Source: Tabrizicola soli (GTDB lineage Bacteria > Pseudomonadota > Alphaproteobacteria > Rhodobacterales > Rhodobacteraceae). From it: a DNA stretch of 64,000 nucleotides. The notes beneath the pieces are model-generated. The model had not been told where the DNA came from. It did no database searches and was given only the letters and a program-made list of their open reading frames with translations. Location: assembly GCF_015999335.1 (NCBI RefSeq), contig NZ_JAEACP010000002.1:124001-188000 (forward strand). The letters run 5' to 3'. Positions 16,562-25,200 of the stretch are shown in pieces. A program made the position numbers and the translations under genes. Numbering within the stretch: the stretch's first letter is position 1; each line of letters begins with the position of its first letter.

Positions 16562-16636
16562 GCGGGCGTAGCTCAGGGGTAGAGCATAACCTTGCCAAGG
16601 TTAGGGTCGTGAGTTCGAATCTCATCGCCCGCTCCA
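16562..16636 (+). tRNA. tRNA-Gly (GCC anticodon)
   Basis: A 75-base tRNA including an encoded CCA. The acceptor stem GCGGGCG pairs with CGCCCGC, the D arm GCTC..GAGC, the anticodon stem-loop AACCTTGCCAAGGTT carries anticodon GCC, and the T arm is GTGAG-TTCGAAT-CTCAT. All arms pair well. Confidence 0.97.
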
Positions 16637-16651
16637 GTCGGACCAGCCAGA

Positions 16652-16675
16652 GGGCGCCCAACCGGGCGCCCTTTT
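16652..16675 (+). terminator. Terminator of tRNA-Gly
   Basis: GGGCGCCC-AACC-GGGCGCCC followed by TTTT, starting 15 bases after the tRNA. It separates the tRNA from hisB. Confidence 0.9.
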
Positions 16676-16746
16676 GCTTTCCCGCAGGTCTTGCCGCAGC
16701 CCGCCCAAGGGTTTACCAGCCATCTGGCAACCGCCGGAGATTGCCG

Positions 16747-17334
16747 ATGCGCCAGGCCGAGATCACCCGCACCACCACCGAGACCGCGATCACGGTCAGG
16801 GTCGACCTCGACGGCACCGGCCGGCATGACTGCCAGACGGGCGTGGGCTTCTTCGATCACATGCTGGACCAGCTTGCCCGGCACAGCCTGATCGACCTGA
16901 CGGTGCGCGCGAAGGGCGACCTGCACATCGACGACCACCACACGGTCGAGGATGTGGGCATCGCCCTCGGCCAGGCTCTGGCCAAGGCGCTTGGCGACAA
17001 GCGCGGCATCCGCCGCTATGGCCATTTCCGCCTCGCGATGGACGACGCCCAGATCGCCTGCGCGCTCGACCTCTCGGCCCGGCCCTTCCTGATCTGGACC
17101 GTCGATTTCCCGACCCCGAAGATCGGCACCTTCGACACCGAACTGGTGCGCGAGTTCTTCCAGGCCCTCTCCACCCATGGCGGCATCACGCTGCATGTGG
17201 ACCGGCTGCATGGCTTCAACAGCCACCACATCGCCGAGGCCGCGTTCAAATCCGTCGCCCGCGCCCTGCGCGAGGCGGTCGAGACCGATCCCCGCCTTGG
17301 CGACGCGCTTCCCTCGACCAAGGGCGCCCTGTGA
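16747..17334 (+). CDS. hisB: Imidazoleglycerol-phosphate dehydratase HisB
   Basis: A 195-residue monofunctional HisB that converts imidazoleglycerol phosphate to imidazoleacetol phosphate in histidine synthesis. Metal-binding family motifs are present: [15 protein letters not shown] and the paired [14 protein letters not shown] and [15 protein letters not shown], which supply the manganese-ligating histidines and glutamates. Length is normal. The gene begins a his group (hisB, hisH) and is separated from hisH by two tandem palindromes, which could reduce read-through. Confidence 0.97.
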   Translation: MRQAEITRTTTETAITVRVDLDGTGRHDCQTGVGFFDHMLDQLARHSLIDLTVRAKGDLHIDDHHTVEDVGIALGQALAKALGDKRGIRRYGHFRLAMDDAQIACALDLSARPFLIWTVDFPTPKIGTFDTELVREFFQALSTHGGITLHVDRLHGFNSHHIAEAAFKSVARALREAVETDPRLGDALPSTKGAL

Positions 17335-17341
17335 CGGCCGC

Positions 17342-17387
17342 GCAAATCTTTTCGAAAAGATTTGCAAGAATTTTCGAAAATTCTTGC
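17342..17387. repeat. Palindrome doublet, family A copy 2
   Basis: Two perfect palindromes overlap by two bases: 17342-17365 (arms GCAAATCTTTT/AAAAGATTTGC) and 17364-17387 (arms GCAAGAATTTT/AAAATTCTTGC), both centred on TCGA. They lie between the co-directional genes hisB and hisH, so a plain convergent terminator role does not explain them. Confidence 0.85.
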
Positions 17388-17407
17388 AGCACCCAGAGAC
17401 CAGACCG

Positions 17408-18049
17408 ATGCCCCTGACCGCCCTCGTCGACTATGATTCCGGCAACCTGCACTCCGCCGAAAAGGCCTTCCAGCGCATGGCGGCCGAGGTGGGCGGCGGC
17501 GAGATCCTCGTGACCTCCCGGCCCGAGGACGTGGCCCGCGCCGACCGCATCGTCCTGCCGGGCGACGGCGCCTTCCCCGCCTGCCGCGCGGCGCTCGGCG
17601 CCCATGGCGGGCTGTTCGAGGCGATCGAGGAAGCCGTCGTCCGCAAGGCCCGCCCCTTTCTCGGCATCTGCGTCGGCATGCAGATGCTGGCAAGCCGCGG
17701 CCACGAATACCGCCTGACCGAGGGCTTCGGCTGGGTCCCCGGCGACGTGGTCAGGATCGAACCCGCCGACCGCGCGCTCAAGGTCCCGCATATGGGCTGG
17801 AACGACCTGATCCTGGACCGGCCGCACCCGGTTCTGGAAGGTATCGAAACCGGCGACCACGCCTATTTCGTCCATTCCTACCATTTCCGCGCCACCGACC
17901 CCGGGCATCTCCTAGCCCATTGCGACTATGGCGGGCCGATCACCGCCATCGTCGGCCGCGACAACATCGTCGGCACCCAGTTCCACCCCGAAAAGAGCCA
18001 GGCCGCAGGCCTGCGCCTGATCGGCAACTTCCTGCGCTGGACGCCGTGA
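17408..18049 (+). CDS. hisH: Imidazole glycerol phosphate synthase subunit HisH
   Basis: A 213-residue class I glutamine amidotransferase that feeds ammonia to HisF. The nucleophile motif [11 protein letters not shown] (Cys about 82) and the His-Glu pair in QFHPEKSQ complete the catalytic triad; the start [15 protein letters not shown] is typical. Its partner hisF is 3.8 kb downstream rather than adjacent. The stop overlaps a GTG start of glsA (GTGA), suggesting coupled translation. Confidence 0.97.
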   Translation: MPLTALVDYDSGNLHSAEKAFQRMAAEVGGGEILVTSRPEDVARADRIVLPGDGAFPACRAALGAHGGLFEAIEEAVVRKARPFLGICVGMQMLASRGHEYRLTEGFGWVPGDVVRIEPADRALKVPHMGWNDLILDRPHPVLEGIETGDHAYFVHSYHFRATDPGHLLAHCDYGGPITAIVGRDNIVGTQFHPEKSQAAGLRLIGNFLRWTP

Positions 18050-18954
18050 CCGGGACGCTGGCGCAGCATCTGGCCGAGATTGCGGCCGAGATGGCAGCGC
18101 GCAGCGAACGGGGCCGCGTGGCCGACTACATCCCCGAGCTTGCCGCCGTCGACCCGGACCAGTTCGGCATCTCGGTCTGCCTGGCCGACGGAACCCAACT
18201 CTCGGCCGGGGACAGCGCCACGGCTTTCTCGATCCAGTCGATCTCCAAGGTCTTCGGCCTGGCCATCGCGCTTGGCCGCCTTGGCGACCAGCTCTGGACC
18301 CGCGTCCGGCGCGAGCCTTCGGGCCTCGCCTTCAACTCGATCCTCCAGCTCGAGAACGAGGGCGGCATCCCGCGCAACCCCTTCGTCAACGCCGGCGCCA
18401 TCGTGACCACCGACGCCGCCCTGGGCAAGCGCCCGCCGCGCGAATACCTGGCCGAGCTTCTCGGCTTCGTCCGCGCCGCCGCCGGGGCCGACGACATCCA
18501 CATCGACCGCAAGGTCGCCCGCTCGGAAACCGAGACCGGCCACCGCAATTTCGCTATGGCGCATTTCCTGAAGGCGCAGGGCAACCTGACGAACCCGCCC
18601 GACCACGTCCTCGGCGCCTATTTCCACCAATGCGCCATCGCCATGACGGTGGAGCAGCTGGCCCGCGCTGGCCGCTTCCTGGCCGGGATCCAGCACCTGA
18701 TCGCGCCCGAGCGCGTGCGCCGGATCAACGCGCTGATGCTGACCTGCGGCCATTACGACGGTTCGGGCGAGTTCGCCTTCCGCGTCGGCCTGCCCGGCAA
18801 GTCCGGCGTCGGCGGCGGCATCCTGGCCATCGCCCCCGGCCGCGCCTCGGTCGCGGTCTGGTCGCCGGGGCTGAACGCACAGGGCAATTCCAGGCTGGGC
18901 ACCGAGGCGCTGGAGATGCTGGCGCGGCGCACCGGCTGGTCGATCTTCGGCTAG
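18046..18954 (+). CDS. glsA: Glutaminase GlsA
   Basis: A 302-residue serine-dependent beta-lactamase-related glutaminase that hydrolyses glutamine to glutamate and ammonia. The SxxK catalytic motif is S65-I-S-K68 in [29 protein letters not shown] and the C-terminal [15 protein letters not shown] are family signatures. The start GTG at 18046 overlaps the hisH stop, and no better start exists downstream before the family N-terminus. The stop shares a CTAG tetranucleotide with the stop of the convergent VOC gene. Pairing with a HisH glutaminase subunit may be chance or reflect ammonia/glutamate balance. Confidence 0.94.
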   Translation: MTGTLAQHLAEIAAEMAARSERGRVADYIPELAAVDPDQFGISVCLADGTQLSAGDSATAFSIQSISKVFGLAIALGRLGDQLWTRVRREPSGLAFNSILQLENEGGIPRNPFVNAGAIVTTDAALGKRPPREYLAELLGFVRAAAGADDIHIDRKVARSETETGHRNFAMAHFLKAQGNLTNPPDHVLGAYFHQCAIAMTVEQLARAGRFLAGIQHLIAPERVRRINALMLTCGHYDGSGEFAFRVGLPGKSGVGGGILAIAPGRASVAVWSPGLNAQGNSRLGTEALEMLARRTGWSIFG

Positions 18955-19358
18955 GCCTCCCACAGCCGGGGCTCGGCGAATTCCACCGAATTCCCGGCCG
19001 GATCGCGCAGGTAAAGCGAGCGTGCCCCGTTCGGCCAGTCGAACTCGGCCTCCACCGTCAGGCCCGCAGCGCCGAACCGCTCGCGCCAGGCCGCGATTTC
19101 CTCCCGGCTGGCGGAAAAGCACACATGCCCCGGCCCCCGCGCGCCATGCACCGGCACCGGCAGCGCGGGATTGCCGGACGGATGCTCGGTCGCGTCCGGG
19201 TCGAAGACCAGCAGCACTCCCTGCCCCACCCGGAAGAACACATGCCGCCCCGGGACCTTCACGATCACCGGCAGGCCCAGGAGCCCGCCATAGAACGCCT
19301 CCGCCGCGCCAAGGTCGGCGGCATAGATCGCGGTCTCCAGGATGGCTTGCGGCTGCAT
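18951..19358 (-). CDS. VOC family protein (glyoxalase/fosfomycin-resistance-like)
   Basis: A 135-residue VOC protein with [20 protein letters not shown] at the start, [19 protein letters not shown] and the closing [20 protein letters not shown]. The last motif, with a Glu near the C-terminus, is the classical metal-ligand position of glyoxalase/bleomycin-resistance folds. Function is unassigned. It is convergent with glsA (4-base overlap through CTAG) and lies 31 bases after the start of nothing else; the upstream EamA gene on the same strand ends nearby, so they may share a transcript. Confidence 0.85.
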   Translation of the reverse strand: MQPQAILETAIYAADLGAAEAFYGGLLGLPVIVKVPGRHVFFRVGQGVLLVFDPDATEHPSGNPALPVPVHGARGPGHVCFSASREEIAAWRERFGAAGLTVEAEFDWPNGARSLYLRDPAGNSVEFAEPRLWEA

Positions 19359-19389
19359 CCCCCCAGCCTGCGCCCCCGGCCCCCGAAGG

Positions 19390-20259
19390 TCAACGGCCCC
19401 GCGTCCGCTCGATCAGCGCCAGCCCGCCCAGGATCAGCGCCAGCCCCGCCAGATGCCGCGCCTCCAGCCGCTCGTCCAGCACCAGCCAGCCCAGGCCCGC
19501 CGCCGAGAACGGGATCAGGAAGGTGACCAGCGAGATCGCCGTCGCCCCGGCCCGCGCAAGGATGCGGAAGTAGATGAGATAGGCCAGCGCCGTGGACAAC
19601 CACGCCAGCCCCAGCACCGCCGCGACCGGCACGGCACCCGGCCAGGGCAGCGCCCAGGGCCGGTCCAGCGCCAGCCAGATCGGGGTCAGCATCACCGTGC
19701 TCGCCGTCACCAGCCCCGCCGCGGTTTGCAGGGGCGTCACCCCTGCCCTCCGGAACCGCCGCCCCCAGACCCCGGCCAGGGCATAGAACAGCGCCGCCAC
19801 CAGGCAGGCCAGCATCGCCGGCAGCGCCCCGCCCAGATCCTCGCCCGCCATCATCGCCAGCACCCCGGCGAACCCGAGCCCCACGCCCGCCGCCTTCATC
19901 GGCGACAAGCGTTCATCCTGCGTCGCCAGATGCGCCACCAGCACGGTGAACAAGGGCGTCGTCGCATTGAGAACCGAGGCCAGCGCCCCGGTGATCTGCC
20001 CCTGCGCCAGCACGAAAAGGCTGAACGGCACCAGGTTGTTCAGCACTCCCATCACCGCCAGCGCGCCCCAGACCCGCCGGGGTGGCATCCCCTGGCCCGA
20101 AAGCCTTGCCGCCAGCACCAGAAGCACCGCCGCCAGCGCCACCCGGCCCCAGACGATGCTGACCGGCGGCAAGCCGGCCAGGGCCAGTTCGTTGAACAAG
20201 AAGGACCCGCCCCAAAGCAGGGACAAGCTCCACAGAAGTATCCAGTCGATCGCGCGCAT
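19390..20259 (-). CDS. EamA/DMT family transporter
   Basis: A 289-residue membrane protein with ten hydrophobic segments arranged as two EamA repeats. Repeat 1 begins ILLWSLSLLWGGSFLFNE, a common DMT start, and contains ALASVLNATTPLFTVLVAH; repeat 2 contains STALAYLIYFRILARAGATA and ISLVTFLIPFSAAGLGWLVL. Members export amino acids or metabolites; the substrate is not predictable. It lies upstream of the VOC gene on the minus strand. Confidence 0.92.
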   Translation of the reverse strand: MRAIDWILLWSLSLLWGGSFLFNELALAGLPPVSIVWGRVALAAVLLVLAARLSGQGMPPRRVWGALAVMGVLNNLVPFSLFVLAQGQITGALASVLNATTPLFTVLVAHLATQDERLSPMKAAGVGLGFAGVLAMMAGEDLGGALPAMLACLVAALFYALAGVWGRRFRRAGVTPLQTAAGLVTASTVMLTPIWLALDRPWALPWPGAVPVAAVLGLAWLSTALAYLIYFRILARAGATAISLVTFLIPFSAAGLGWLVLDERLEARHLAGLALILGGLALIERTRGR

Positions 20260-20308
20260 GGCGCCTTGATGCCAGAAGCCGCGCGCCGCCGCGACCCGGA
20301 GCTTGCGG

Positions 20309-20698
20309 CTATTTCACCCGCACCCAGGTCCCGCCGTCGCGGCAGATCCCCAGCATGCAGCCCCTGACCTTCAGGCTGTCCCCCGCCAGCATCATGTCGC
20401 CGCCATAGGTCTTGTCCCGGTCCGGCGACCAGATCTTGCCGTCGTCATAAAGCCCGTCCGGATAGGCCACCATATCCCAGACGATGCGCTTGCCGACATT
20501 CGGGCTCTCGATCTCCTCGCCCGCGCCGTCGAAGGCACAGACGAGCGTGCCGCAATAGGCCGGGCCGCAGGGCCTGATCTCGACATGGCCGAAATTGCCG
20601 TTGTCGTCCTTCCGGGTCTGCCAGACCCCCTCGACCGGATCGGCGGCCGCCGTCCCGGCCAGCAGCGCCAGACCTGCGGCAAAAGCGAAAGCCTTCAT
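20309..20698 (-). CDS. DUF2147 domain secreted protein
   Basis: A 129-residue protein with a Sec signal peptide (MKAFAFAAGLALLAGTAAA) and a DUF2147 lipocalin-like domain: EGVWQTRKDDNGNFGHVEI, WDMVAYPDGLYDDGKIWSPD-type core and LKVRGCMLGICRDGGTWVRV at the end. Four cysteines suggest two disulfides. The function of the family is unknown. The ATG at 20698 gives a proper signal peptide, unlike longer frames. Confidence 0.87.
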   Translation of the reverse strand: MKAFAFAAGLALLAGTAAADPVEGVWQTRKDDNGNFGHVEIRPCGPAYCGTLVCAFDGAGEEIESPNVGKRIVWDMVAYPDGLYDDGKIWSPDRDKTYGGDMMLAGDSLKVRGCMLGICRDGGTWVRVK

Positions 20699-20842
20699 GT
20701 TGCATCCTCCTCGCAATCTCCCTGCCCGCGACCTTGCGCCACCTGCAAAACCGATCAAGCGTGACGTCGGGTCGCGTCTGGCGGCTTTTCATTCCCCGCG
20801 CCCCATGCCAAAGACCGCCCGACCGAAAGCGGAGAGGCTGTC

Positions 20843-21562
20843 ATGATCCTTTACCCGGCCATCGACCTGAAGGACGGCCAGTGCGTCCGGCTCCTGCGCG
20901 GCGAGATGTCGGCCGCCACCGTCTTCGGCGACGACCCCGCCGCCCAGGCGCTGAAGTTCCAGGCCGCGGGCTGCGCGTGGCTCCACCTCGTCGACCTGAA
21001 CGGCGCCTTCGCCGGCCAGCCGGTGAACGCCGCCGCCGTGGAGTCCATCCTGAAGGCCGTTCGCGTGCCCGCCCAGCTCGGCGGCGGCATCCGCGACATG
21101 GCGACGATCTCCATGTGGCTGGAAAAGGGGCTTTCCCGCGTGATCCTCGGCACCGTGGCGGTGGAAGACCCCGCCCTGGTGCGCGAGGCCGCCCGCGCCT
21201 TCCCCGGCAAGGTCGCCGTGGGCATCGACGCCCGCAAGGGCCGCGTCGCCACGAAGGGCTGGGCCGAGGAGACCGATGTGATGGCCACCGACCTCGCCCG
21301 CTCGTTCGAGGACGCGGGCGTCGCCGCGATCATCTACACCGACATCGACCGCGACGGCGCGATGCAGGGCCCGAACATCGAGGCGACCGAGGCGCTCGCC
21401 CGCGCCGTGTCGATCCCGGTGATCGCCTCCGGCGGCGTCTCCCGCATGGCGGACCTCCTCGCGCTGCGCGACACCCGGGTCATCGCCGGCGCCATCTCCG
21501 GCCGCGCGCTCTACGACGGGGCGATCGACCTGGCCGAGGCGCTGCAGGCTCTCGCGACCTGA
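20843..21562 (+). CDS. hisA: 1-(5-phosphoribosyl)-5-[(5-phosphoribosylamino)methylideneamino]imidazole-4-carboxamide isomerase HisA
   Basis: A 239-residue (beta-alpha)8 isomerase of histidine synthesis. The catalytic aspartates lie in [14 protein letters not shown] (Asp8) and [14 protein letters not shown] (about Asp127); phosphate-binding loops PAQLGGGIR and [13 protein letters not shown] are present. It starts the hisA-hisF-hisE group but is separated from hisF by about 300 bases. Confidence 0.96.
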   Translation: MILYPAIDLKDGQCVRLLRGEMSAATVFGDDPAAQALKFQAAGCAWLHLVDLNGAFAGQPVNAAAVESILKAVRVPAQLGGGIRDMATISMWLEKGLSRVILGTVAVEDPALVREAARAFPGKVAVGIDARKGRVATKGWAEETDVMATDLARSFEDAGVAAIIYTDIDRDGAMQGPNIEATEALARAVSIPVIASGGVSRMADLLALRDTRVIAGAISGRALYDGAIDLAEALQALAT

Positions 21563-21865
21563 CCCCCCGGGCCGCTCTGGCTCGCGACGCGCAACCCGCA
21601 CATTCACCTGTTCATAAATATCCCACGGGGGTTCGGGGGTGTGAAACCCCCGACGGCCCGAGGAGGAGGCGAAGCCCGACGACGAGACAAGGGCTTGCGC
21701 GGAACGCGCTCGTTCTGCAAACCGCTCCCACCCGCGACTCCTTTCCAGAAGCTTAACGCCCACATCCAACCCCTTGATTTTCTGTCCGTCGAAATTGCGC
21801 CACGCGTGGCGCTGCCCCCCCCAATCCCGCTTGCCTTTCCCGCCCCCACGCGGCATTCCTGCCCC
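21563..21865. repeat. Intergenic region hisA-hisF with family C repeat and hairpin
   Basis: This 303-base gap contains AAATATCCCACGGGGG at 21616-21631, whose exact reverse complement recurs at 52818-52833, and a hairpin CGGGGGT/ACCCCCG at 21634-21652 with loop GTGAA. No gene is apparent. A promoter for hisF may lie in the AT-richer part near 21760-21800 but none is certain. Confidence 0.7.
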
Positions 21866-22627
21866 ATGCTGAAGACCCGCATCATCCCCTGCCTCGACGT
21901 GGCCGACGGTCGCGTGGTGAAAGGCGTGAATTTCGTCGACCTGATCGACGCCGGCGACCCGGTCGAGGCTGCGAAGGCCTACGACGCCGCCGGTGCGGAC
22001 GAGCTGTGCTTCCTCGACATCATGGCGACCGAGGACAACCGGGCCACGATGCTCGACCTCGTGACCCGCACTGCCGAGCAGTGCTTCATGCCCCTTACCG
22101 TCGGCGGCGGGGTGCGGACGCCCGAGGATGTGCGCAAGCTTCTTCTTGCGGGGGCCGACAAGGTCAGCTTCAACTCCGCCGCCGTGGCCGACCCCGAGGT
22201 GGTGGCCCGCGCCGCCGACCGTTTCGGCAGCCAGTGCATCGTGGTGGCCATCGACGCCAAGACCGTCTCGCCCGGCAAATGGGAGATCTTCACCCACGGC
22301 GGCCGCCGCGCCACCGGAATCGACGCGGTCGACTTCGCCCGCACCGTCGCCGCGAAGGGGGCGGGAGAGATCCTGCTGACCTCGATGGACCGCGACGGCA
22401 CGAAACAGGGTTTCAACATCCCCCTCACCCGCGCCATCGCGGACGCTGTCGACATTCCCGTCATCGCCAGCGGAGGCGTCGGCACGCTGGACCACCTGGT
22501 CGAGGGGATCACCGAGGGCCACGCCTCGGCCGTCCTCGCCGCCTCGATCTTCCACTTCGGCACCTTCACCATCGGCCAGGCCAAGGCCCACATGGCCGCC
22601 GCCGGCATCCCCGTGAGGCTGACGTGA
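21866..22627 (+). CDS. hisF: Imidazole glycerol phosphate synthase cyclase subunit HisF
   Basis: A 253-residue (beta-alpha)8 cyclase that, with HisH ammonia, forms imidazole glycerol phosphate and AICAR. Catalytic aspartates are in [16 protein letters not shown] (Asp11) and [14 protein letters not shown] (about Asp131); [13 protein letters not shown] binds phosphate. The stop overlaps a GTG start of hisE (GTGA), consistent with coupling. Confidence 0.97.
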   Translation: MLKTRIIPCLDVADGRVVKGVNFVDLIDAGDPVEAAKAYDAAGADELCFLDIMATEDNRATMLDLVTRTAEQCFMPLTVGGGVRTPEDVRKLLLAGADKVSFNSAAVADPEVVARAADRFGSQCIVVAIDAKTVSPGKWEIFTHGGRRATGIDAVDFARTVAAKGAGEILLTSMDRDGTKQGFNIPLTRAIADAVDIPVIASGGVGTLDHLVEGITEGHASAVLAASIFHFGTFTIGQAKAHMAAAGIPVRLT

Positions 22628-22929
22628 GCCTGGAAGCCCTCGCCGCCACCATCGCCGCCCGCAAGGGGGCCGACCCGGAAACCTCCTGGACCGCCAAGCT
22701 TCTTGCCAAGGGGCCGGAGAAATGCGCCGAGAAGTTCGGGGAAGAGGCGGTCGAGGCGATCATCGAGGCCGTCAAGGGCGACCGCGCCCGTCTGACGGCC
22801 GAGGCCGCGGATGTGCTTTACCACCTCCTCGTCATGCTCGCCGCGCGCGACGTGACCCTTGGCGACGTGCTGGCGGAACTCGACCGCCGCGAAGGCACCT
22901 CGGGGATTGCCGAAAAAGCCGGACGCTGA
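22624..22929 (+). CDS. hisE: Phosphoribosyl-ATP diphosphatase HisE
   Basis: A 101-residue stand-alone HisE (not fused to HisI) that removes pyrophosphate from phosphoribosyl-ATP. It is an all-alpha MazG-like fold with [20 protein letters not shown] and the metal-binding [10 protein letters not shown] plus [13 protein letters not shown]. The GTG start at 22624 overlaps the hisF stop. Three palindromes follow immediately. Confidence 0.95.
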   Translation: MSLEALAATIAARKGADPETSWTAKLLAKGPEKCAEKFGEEAVEAIIEAVKGDRARLTAEAADVLYHLLVMLAARDVTLGDVLAELDRREGTSGIAEKAGR

Positions 22930-22996
22930 CCGATTTCTTCGAAGAAATCGGACCGGAGCCTTCAAGGCTCCGACCCGGAATTTTTGAAAATTCCGG
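22930..22996. repeat. Palindrome triplet, family A copy 3
   Basis: Three consecutive palindromes: 22930-22951 (centre TTCGAA, arms CCGATTTCTTC/GAAGAAATCGG), 22954-22972 (CGGAGCCTT/AAGGCTCCG) and 22975-22996 (CCGGAATTTT/AAAATTCCGG). They fill the gap between convergent hisE and the CoA-binding gene and may terminate both. Confidence 0.85.
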
Positions 22997-22998
22997 CG

Positions 22999-23406
22999 CT
23001 ACAGCCCCAGCCGCGGGATCTCGATCGCCGGGCAGCGGTCCATCACCGCCCTGAGCCCCGCCGCCCTGGCCCGCGCGGCCGCCGCCTCGTCCACCACGCC
23101 CAGTTGCATCCAGACCACTTTGGCTCCGGCTGCGATCGCCTGATCCACCACGCCGCCCGCTTCCTCGCTGCGGCGGAAGATGTCCACCATGTCGACCGGC
23201 CCCGCCTCGGACAGGCTGGCCACCACCGTCTCGCCCAGTGCCGTCTGGCCTGCCTGGCCGGGGTTGACCGGAATCACCCGGTACCCACGCGCCTTCAGGA
23301 AGGCCGCGACCCGGTGGCTTGGCCGGTCGGGTTTCGGCGACCAGCCCACCAGCGCGATGGTCTTGGTCGAGGTCAGGATCTCGCGGATCTCGGAATCGGT
23401 CGGCAT
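22999..23406 (-). CDS. CoA-binding domain protein (YccU-like)
   Basis: A 135-residue Rossmann-fold protein. TKTIALVGWSPKPDRPSHRVA carries the nucleotide-binding glycine motif, then GYRVIPVNPGQAGQTALGE, VDMVDIFRRSEEAGGVVDQA and VVWMQLGVVDEAAAARA, the order seen in stand-alone CoA-binding proteins related to succinyl-CoA synthetase alpha. The cellular role of these small proteins is not established. It lies downstream of a candidate small RNA and rlmB on the same strand. Confidence 0.88.
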   Translation of the reverse strand: MPTDSEIREILTSTKTIALVGWSPKPDRPSHRVAAFLKARGYRVIPVNPGQAGQTALGETVVASLSEAGPVDMVDIFRRSEEAGGVVDQAIAAGAKVVWMQLGVVDEAAAARARAAGLRAVMDRCPAIEIPRLGL

Positions 23407-23416
23407 GATACCCCCT

Positions 23417-23454
23417 GAAAGAAAAAGGGTGCCAAGGGATCACCCCAGGCACCC
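23417..23454 (-). terminator. Rho-independent terminator downstream of rlmB
   Basis: GGGTGCC/GGCACCC arms (23454-23448 and 23433-23427) with an inner GGG/CCC, followed on the minus strand by TTTTTCTTTC. It ends a transcript 110 bases beyond the rlmB stop. Confidence 0.88.
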
Positions 23455-23530
23455 AGTCGCGGAACGAGGGACAGTGAAGTCAAGGACGGGGTTCCGGTCC
23501 CGTGCCTCCTTACTGTCATTTAGGAATCTG
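23422..23530 (-). ncRNA. Candidate structured 3' RNA after rlmB
   Basis: Between the rlmB stop and the terminator a compact fold is visible on the minus strand: ACAGT (23516-23512) plus AAGG pair with CCTT plus ACTGT (23485-23482 and 23475-23471), enclosing an ACGGG/CCCGT hairpin (23503-23486), then the terminator stem. A GGAGG sequence lies in the outer internal loop. This is typical of a 3'-UTR-derived sRNA, but there is no homology evidence and an overlapping short ATG frame cannot be excluded. Confidence 0.4.
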
Positions 23531-23564
23531 AACGCCCGGTTAAAGGCCCGTCGCAGAGTCGTGA

Positions 23565-24353
23565 TCATCCCCGCGTCGCGGCGTATAGCGATACGGCGGC
23601 GGCGTTCGAGACGTTGAGGCTGCCGAAGGCCCCGGCAAAGGGGATGCGGGCCAGCACGTCGCAGGTCTCGCGCGTCCTTTCCCGCAGCCCGGGCCCTTCC
23701 GCGCCGAGGACAAGGGCGATCGGCCTGCCGTTCGCGCCCGCCACCGCCTGATCCAGCGTCACCGGAGCCTCGCCGTCCAGCCCGATCAGGGTGAAGCCCA
23801 TGTCGCGCAGCGCCTCCATCGCCTCGGCCAGGTTCGTCACCTTCAGATAGGGCTGCCGCTCCAGCGCGCCGCTTGCGGTCTTGGCCAGCGCCCCGGTCTC
23901 GGGCGCCGAATGATGCTTCGGCGCGATCACGGCGCGCGCGCCGAACACCTCGGCCGAGCGCAGGATCGCACCGACGTTATGCGGGTCCGTCACCCGGTCG
24001 AGAAGGACCACCAGCGGCAGCCCCTCGCCCGCCGCACAGACATCGGCGAACCTGCCCCAGTTCAAGGGCTTCACCTCGACCGCCGCACCCTGGTGGACCG
24101 AGCCTTCGTCGATCGGCACGTCGAAGCGGCGCGGCTCGACCACTTCCGGGGTCATCCCCGAGGCCGCAACCGCCGCCTCCAGCTTATCGAGCGCGTTCTT
24201 AGTCAGCACCAGGCGCAGCTTCTCGCGCTTCGGATTCATCAGCGCGTCGCGCACCGCATGGAGGCCGAAAAGCCAGACGGTCTCCCGCGCCTCGCGCCGC
24301 TCGCCGCGTTCCTTCTCGACCACCCAGGCCGGTTTCTTTCCACCCGCCGCCAT
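23565..24353 (-). CDS. rlmB: 23S rRNA 2'-O-ribose methyltransferase RlmB-like (SpoU family)
   Basis: A 262-residue SPOUT methyltransferase. A substrate-binding domain (WLFGLHAVRDALMNPKREKL) is followed by the trefoil-knot catalytic part with the three SpoU motifs: LDRVTDPHNVGAILRSAEVF, ALVLGAEGPGLRERTRE and IPFAGAFGSLNVSNAAAVSLY. RlmB modifies G2251 of 23S rRNA in E. coli; the target here is inferred from domain layout. The ATG at 24353 precedes MAAGGKKPAWV; longer frames would run into the tRNA-Tyr region on the other strand. Confidence 0.9.
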   Translation of the reverse strand: MAAGGKKPAWVVEKERGERREARETVWLFGLHAVRDALMNPKREKLRLVLTKNALDKLEAAVAASGMTPEVVEPRRFDVPIDEGSVHQGAAVEVKPLNWGRFADVCAAGEGLPLVVLLDRVTDPHNVGAILRSAEVFGARAVIAPKHHSAPETGALAKTASGALERQPYLKVTNLAEAMEALRDMGFTLIGLDGEAPVTLDQAVAGANGRPIALVLGAEGPGLRERTRETCDVLARIPFAGAFGSLNVSNAAAVSLYAATRG

Positions 24354-24472
24354 GTCCCGACCCCATGAAAACCAGCCGGGACCTTTGCGCGGGCCCGCCC
24401 CCCGATGCAAGCCGAAAACTTGCCTGACCACCCTTGACGCCCCCCTCCCCCTTGGGTAGACCCACCCCCGGC

Positions 24473-24556
24473 GGGCGACGAGCTGCAAGGTGCGGCAGGG
24501 GACTGTAACTCCCCCGGGGCGACCCACGCCTGGTTCGATTCCAGGGTCGCCCACCA
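24473..24556 (+). tRNA. tRNA-Tyr (GTA anticodon)
   Basis: An 84-base type II tRNA with encoded CCA. Acceptor stem GGGCGAC/GTCGCCC, D arm GCTG/CGGC, anticodon stem GGGGA/TCCCC with loop CTGTAAC (anticodon GTA), a long variable arm (GGG-GCGA-CCC) and T arm CCTGG-TTCGATT-CCAGG. The long variable arm fits bacterial tRNA-Tyr. A small hairpin (CTTGCG/CGCAAG, 24602-24617) follows before the convergent PACE gene. Confidence 0.95.
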
Positions 24557-24621
24557 TTCCATCCGAATGGTGTACTACAGTTCCGGCCCCGCTCCACGGG
24601 CCTTGCGTGGGCGCAAGTGCT

Positions 24622-25062
24622 TTAGCCGTCCGGGCTCGGCAGCGGTACCGCCAGGTCGTAAAGCCAATTGAAGACAAAGGCATAGACCAGGTAGAAACCG
24701 GCCAGCGAGACGTCCATCAGGAAAGCTTCCCACAGCGGCACCGCCAGATACCAGGCGATGAACGGGACCAGGAGAATCAGTAGTCCGGCCTCGAACAGCA
24801 CCGCATGGGCGGCCCGAAGGCGCAGCGATTTCTTTAGGCCGAGGCCGAGGCGGAGCAGTGCAAGGTCGAAGACCAAGTTGTAGCCATAGGTCCACAGCAT
24901 CGCCAGCGCGGTGCTGACCAGGGCCACCACACCGAAATGTCCGACATCCACGTCGAAGACCGATCCGCCCAGGGGCGCGACCAGGACCAGCGCGATCAGT
25001 TCGAACAGGATCGCGTGGCGCAGGCGGTCGCGCGGGCTTCGCATCTGCACCTTGCCGGCCAT
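24622..25062 (-). CDS. PACE family efflux transporter
   Basis: A 146-residue membrane protein with four segments in two bacterial transmembrane pair repeats. Each repeat starts with a conserved helix: RLRHAILFELIALVLVAPLG and RAAHAVLFEAGLLILLVPFI, both with the family Arg/His...Glu pattern, and ends with WTYGYNLVFDLAL and VYAFVFNWLYDLA. AceI-type PACE proteins export chlorhexidine and other biocides, natural substrates probably being short polyamines. ATG at 25062 follows AGGAG; ATG at 25044 is an alternative. Confidence 0.9.
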   Translation of the reverse strand: MAGKVQMRSPRDRLRHAILFELIALVLVAPLGGSVFDVDVGHFGVVALVSTALAMLWTYGYNLVFDLALLRLGLGLKKSLRLRAAHAVLFEAGLLILLVPFIAWYLAVPLWEAFLMDVSLAGFYLVYAFVFNWLYDLAVPLPSPDG

Positions 25063-25200
25063 GACTCCTGCCCCCAGCGACGGGTCCGTCCCGCCGTCCG
25101 GTACCCTAGCCCTTGCGGCCGGGGCCGCAAGCCCGCTGCGCTTCCTCTTGCGGCGCGGCCTCCGGAATGCGACACCCTCGGTCACACTACGGGGTCCGCC

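Noticed and set aside
16429-16746. Longer hisB frame starting upstream of the tRNA
   Set aside because: It would translate through tRNA-Gly and its terminator; the family start is at 16747.
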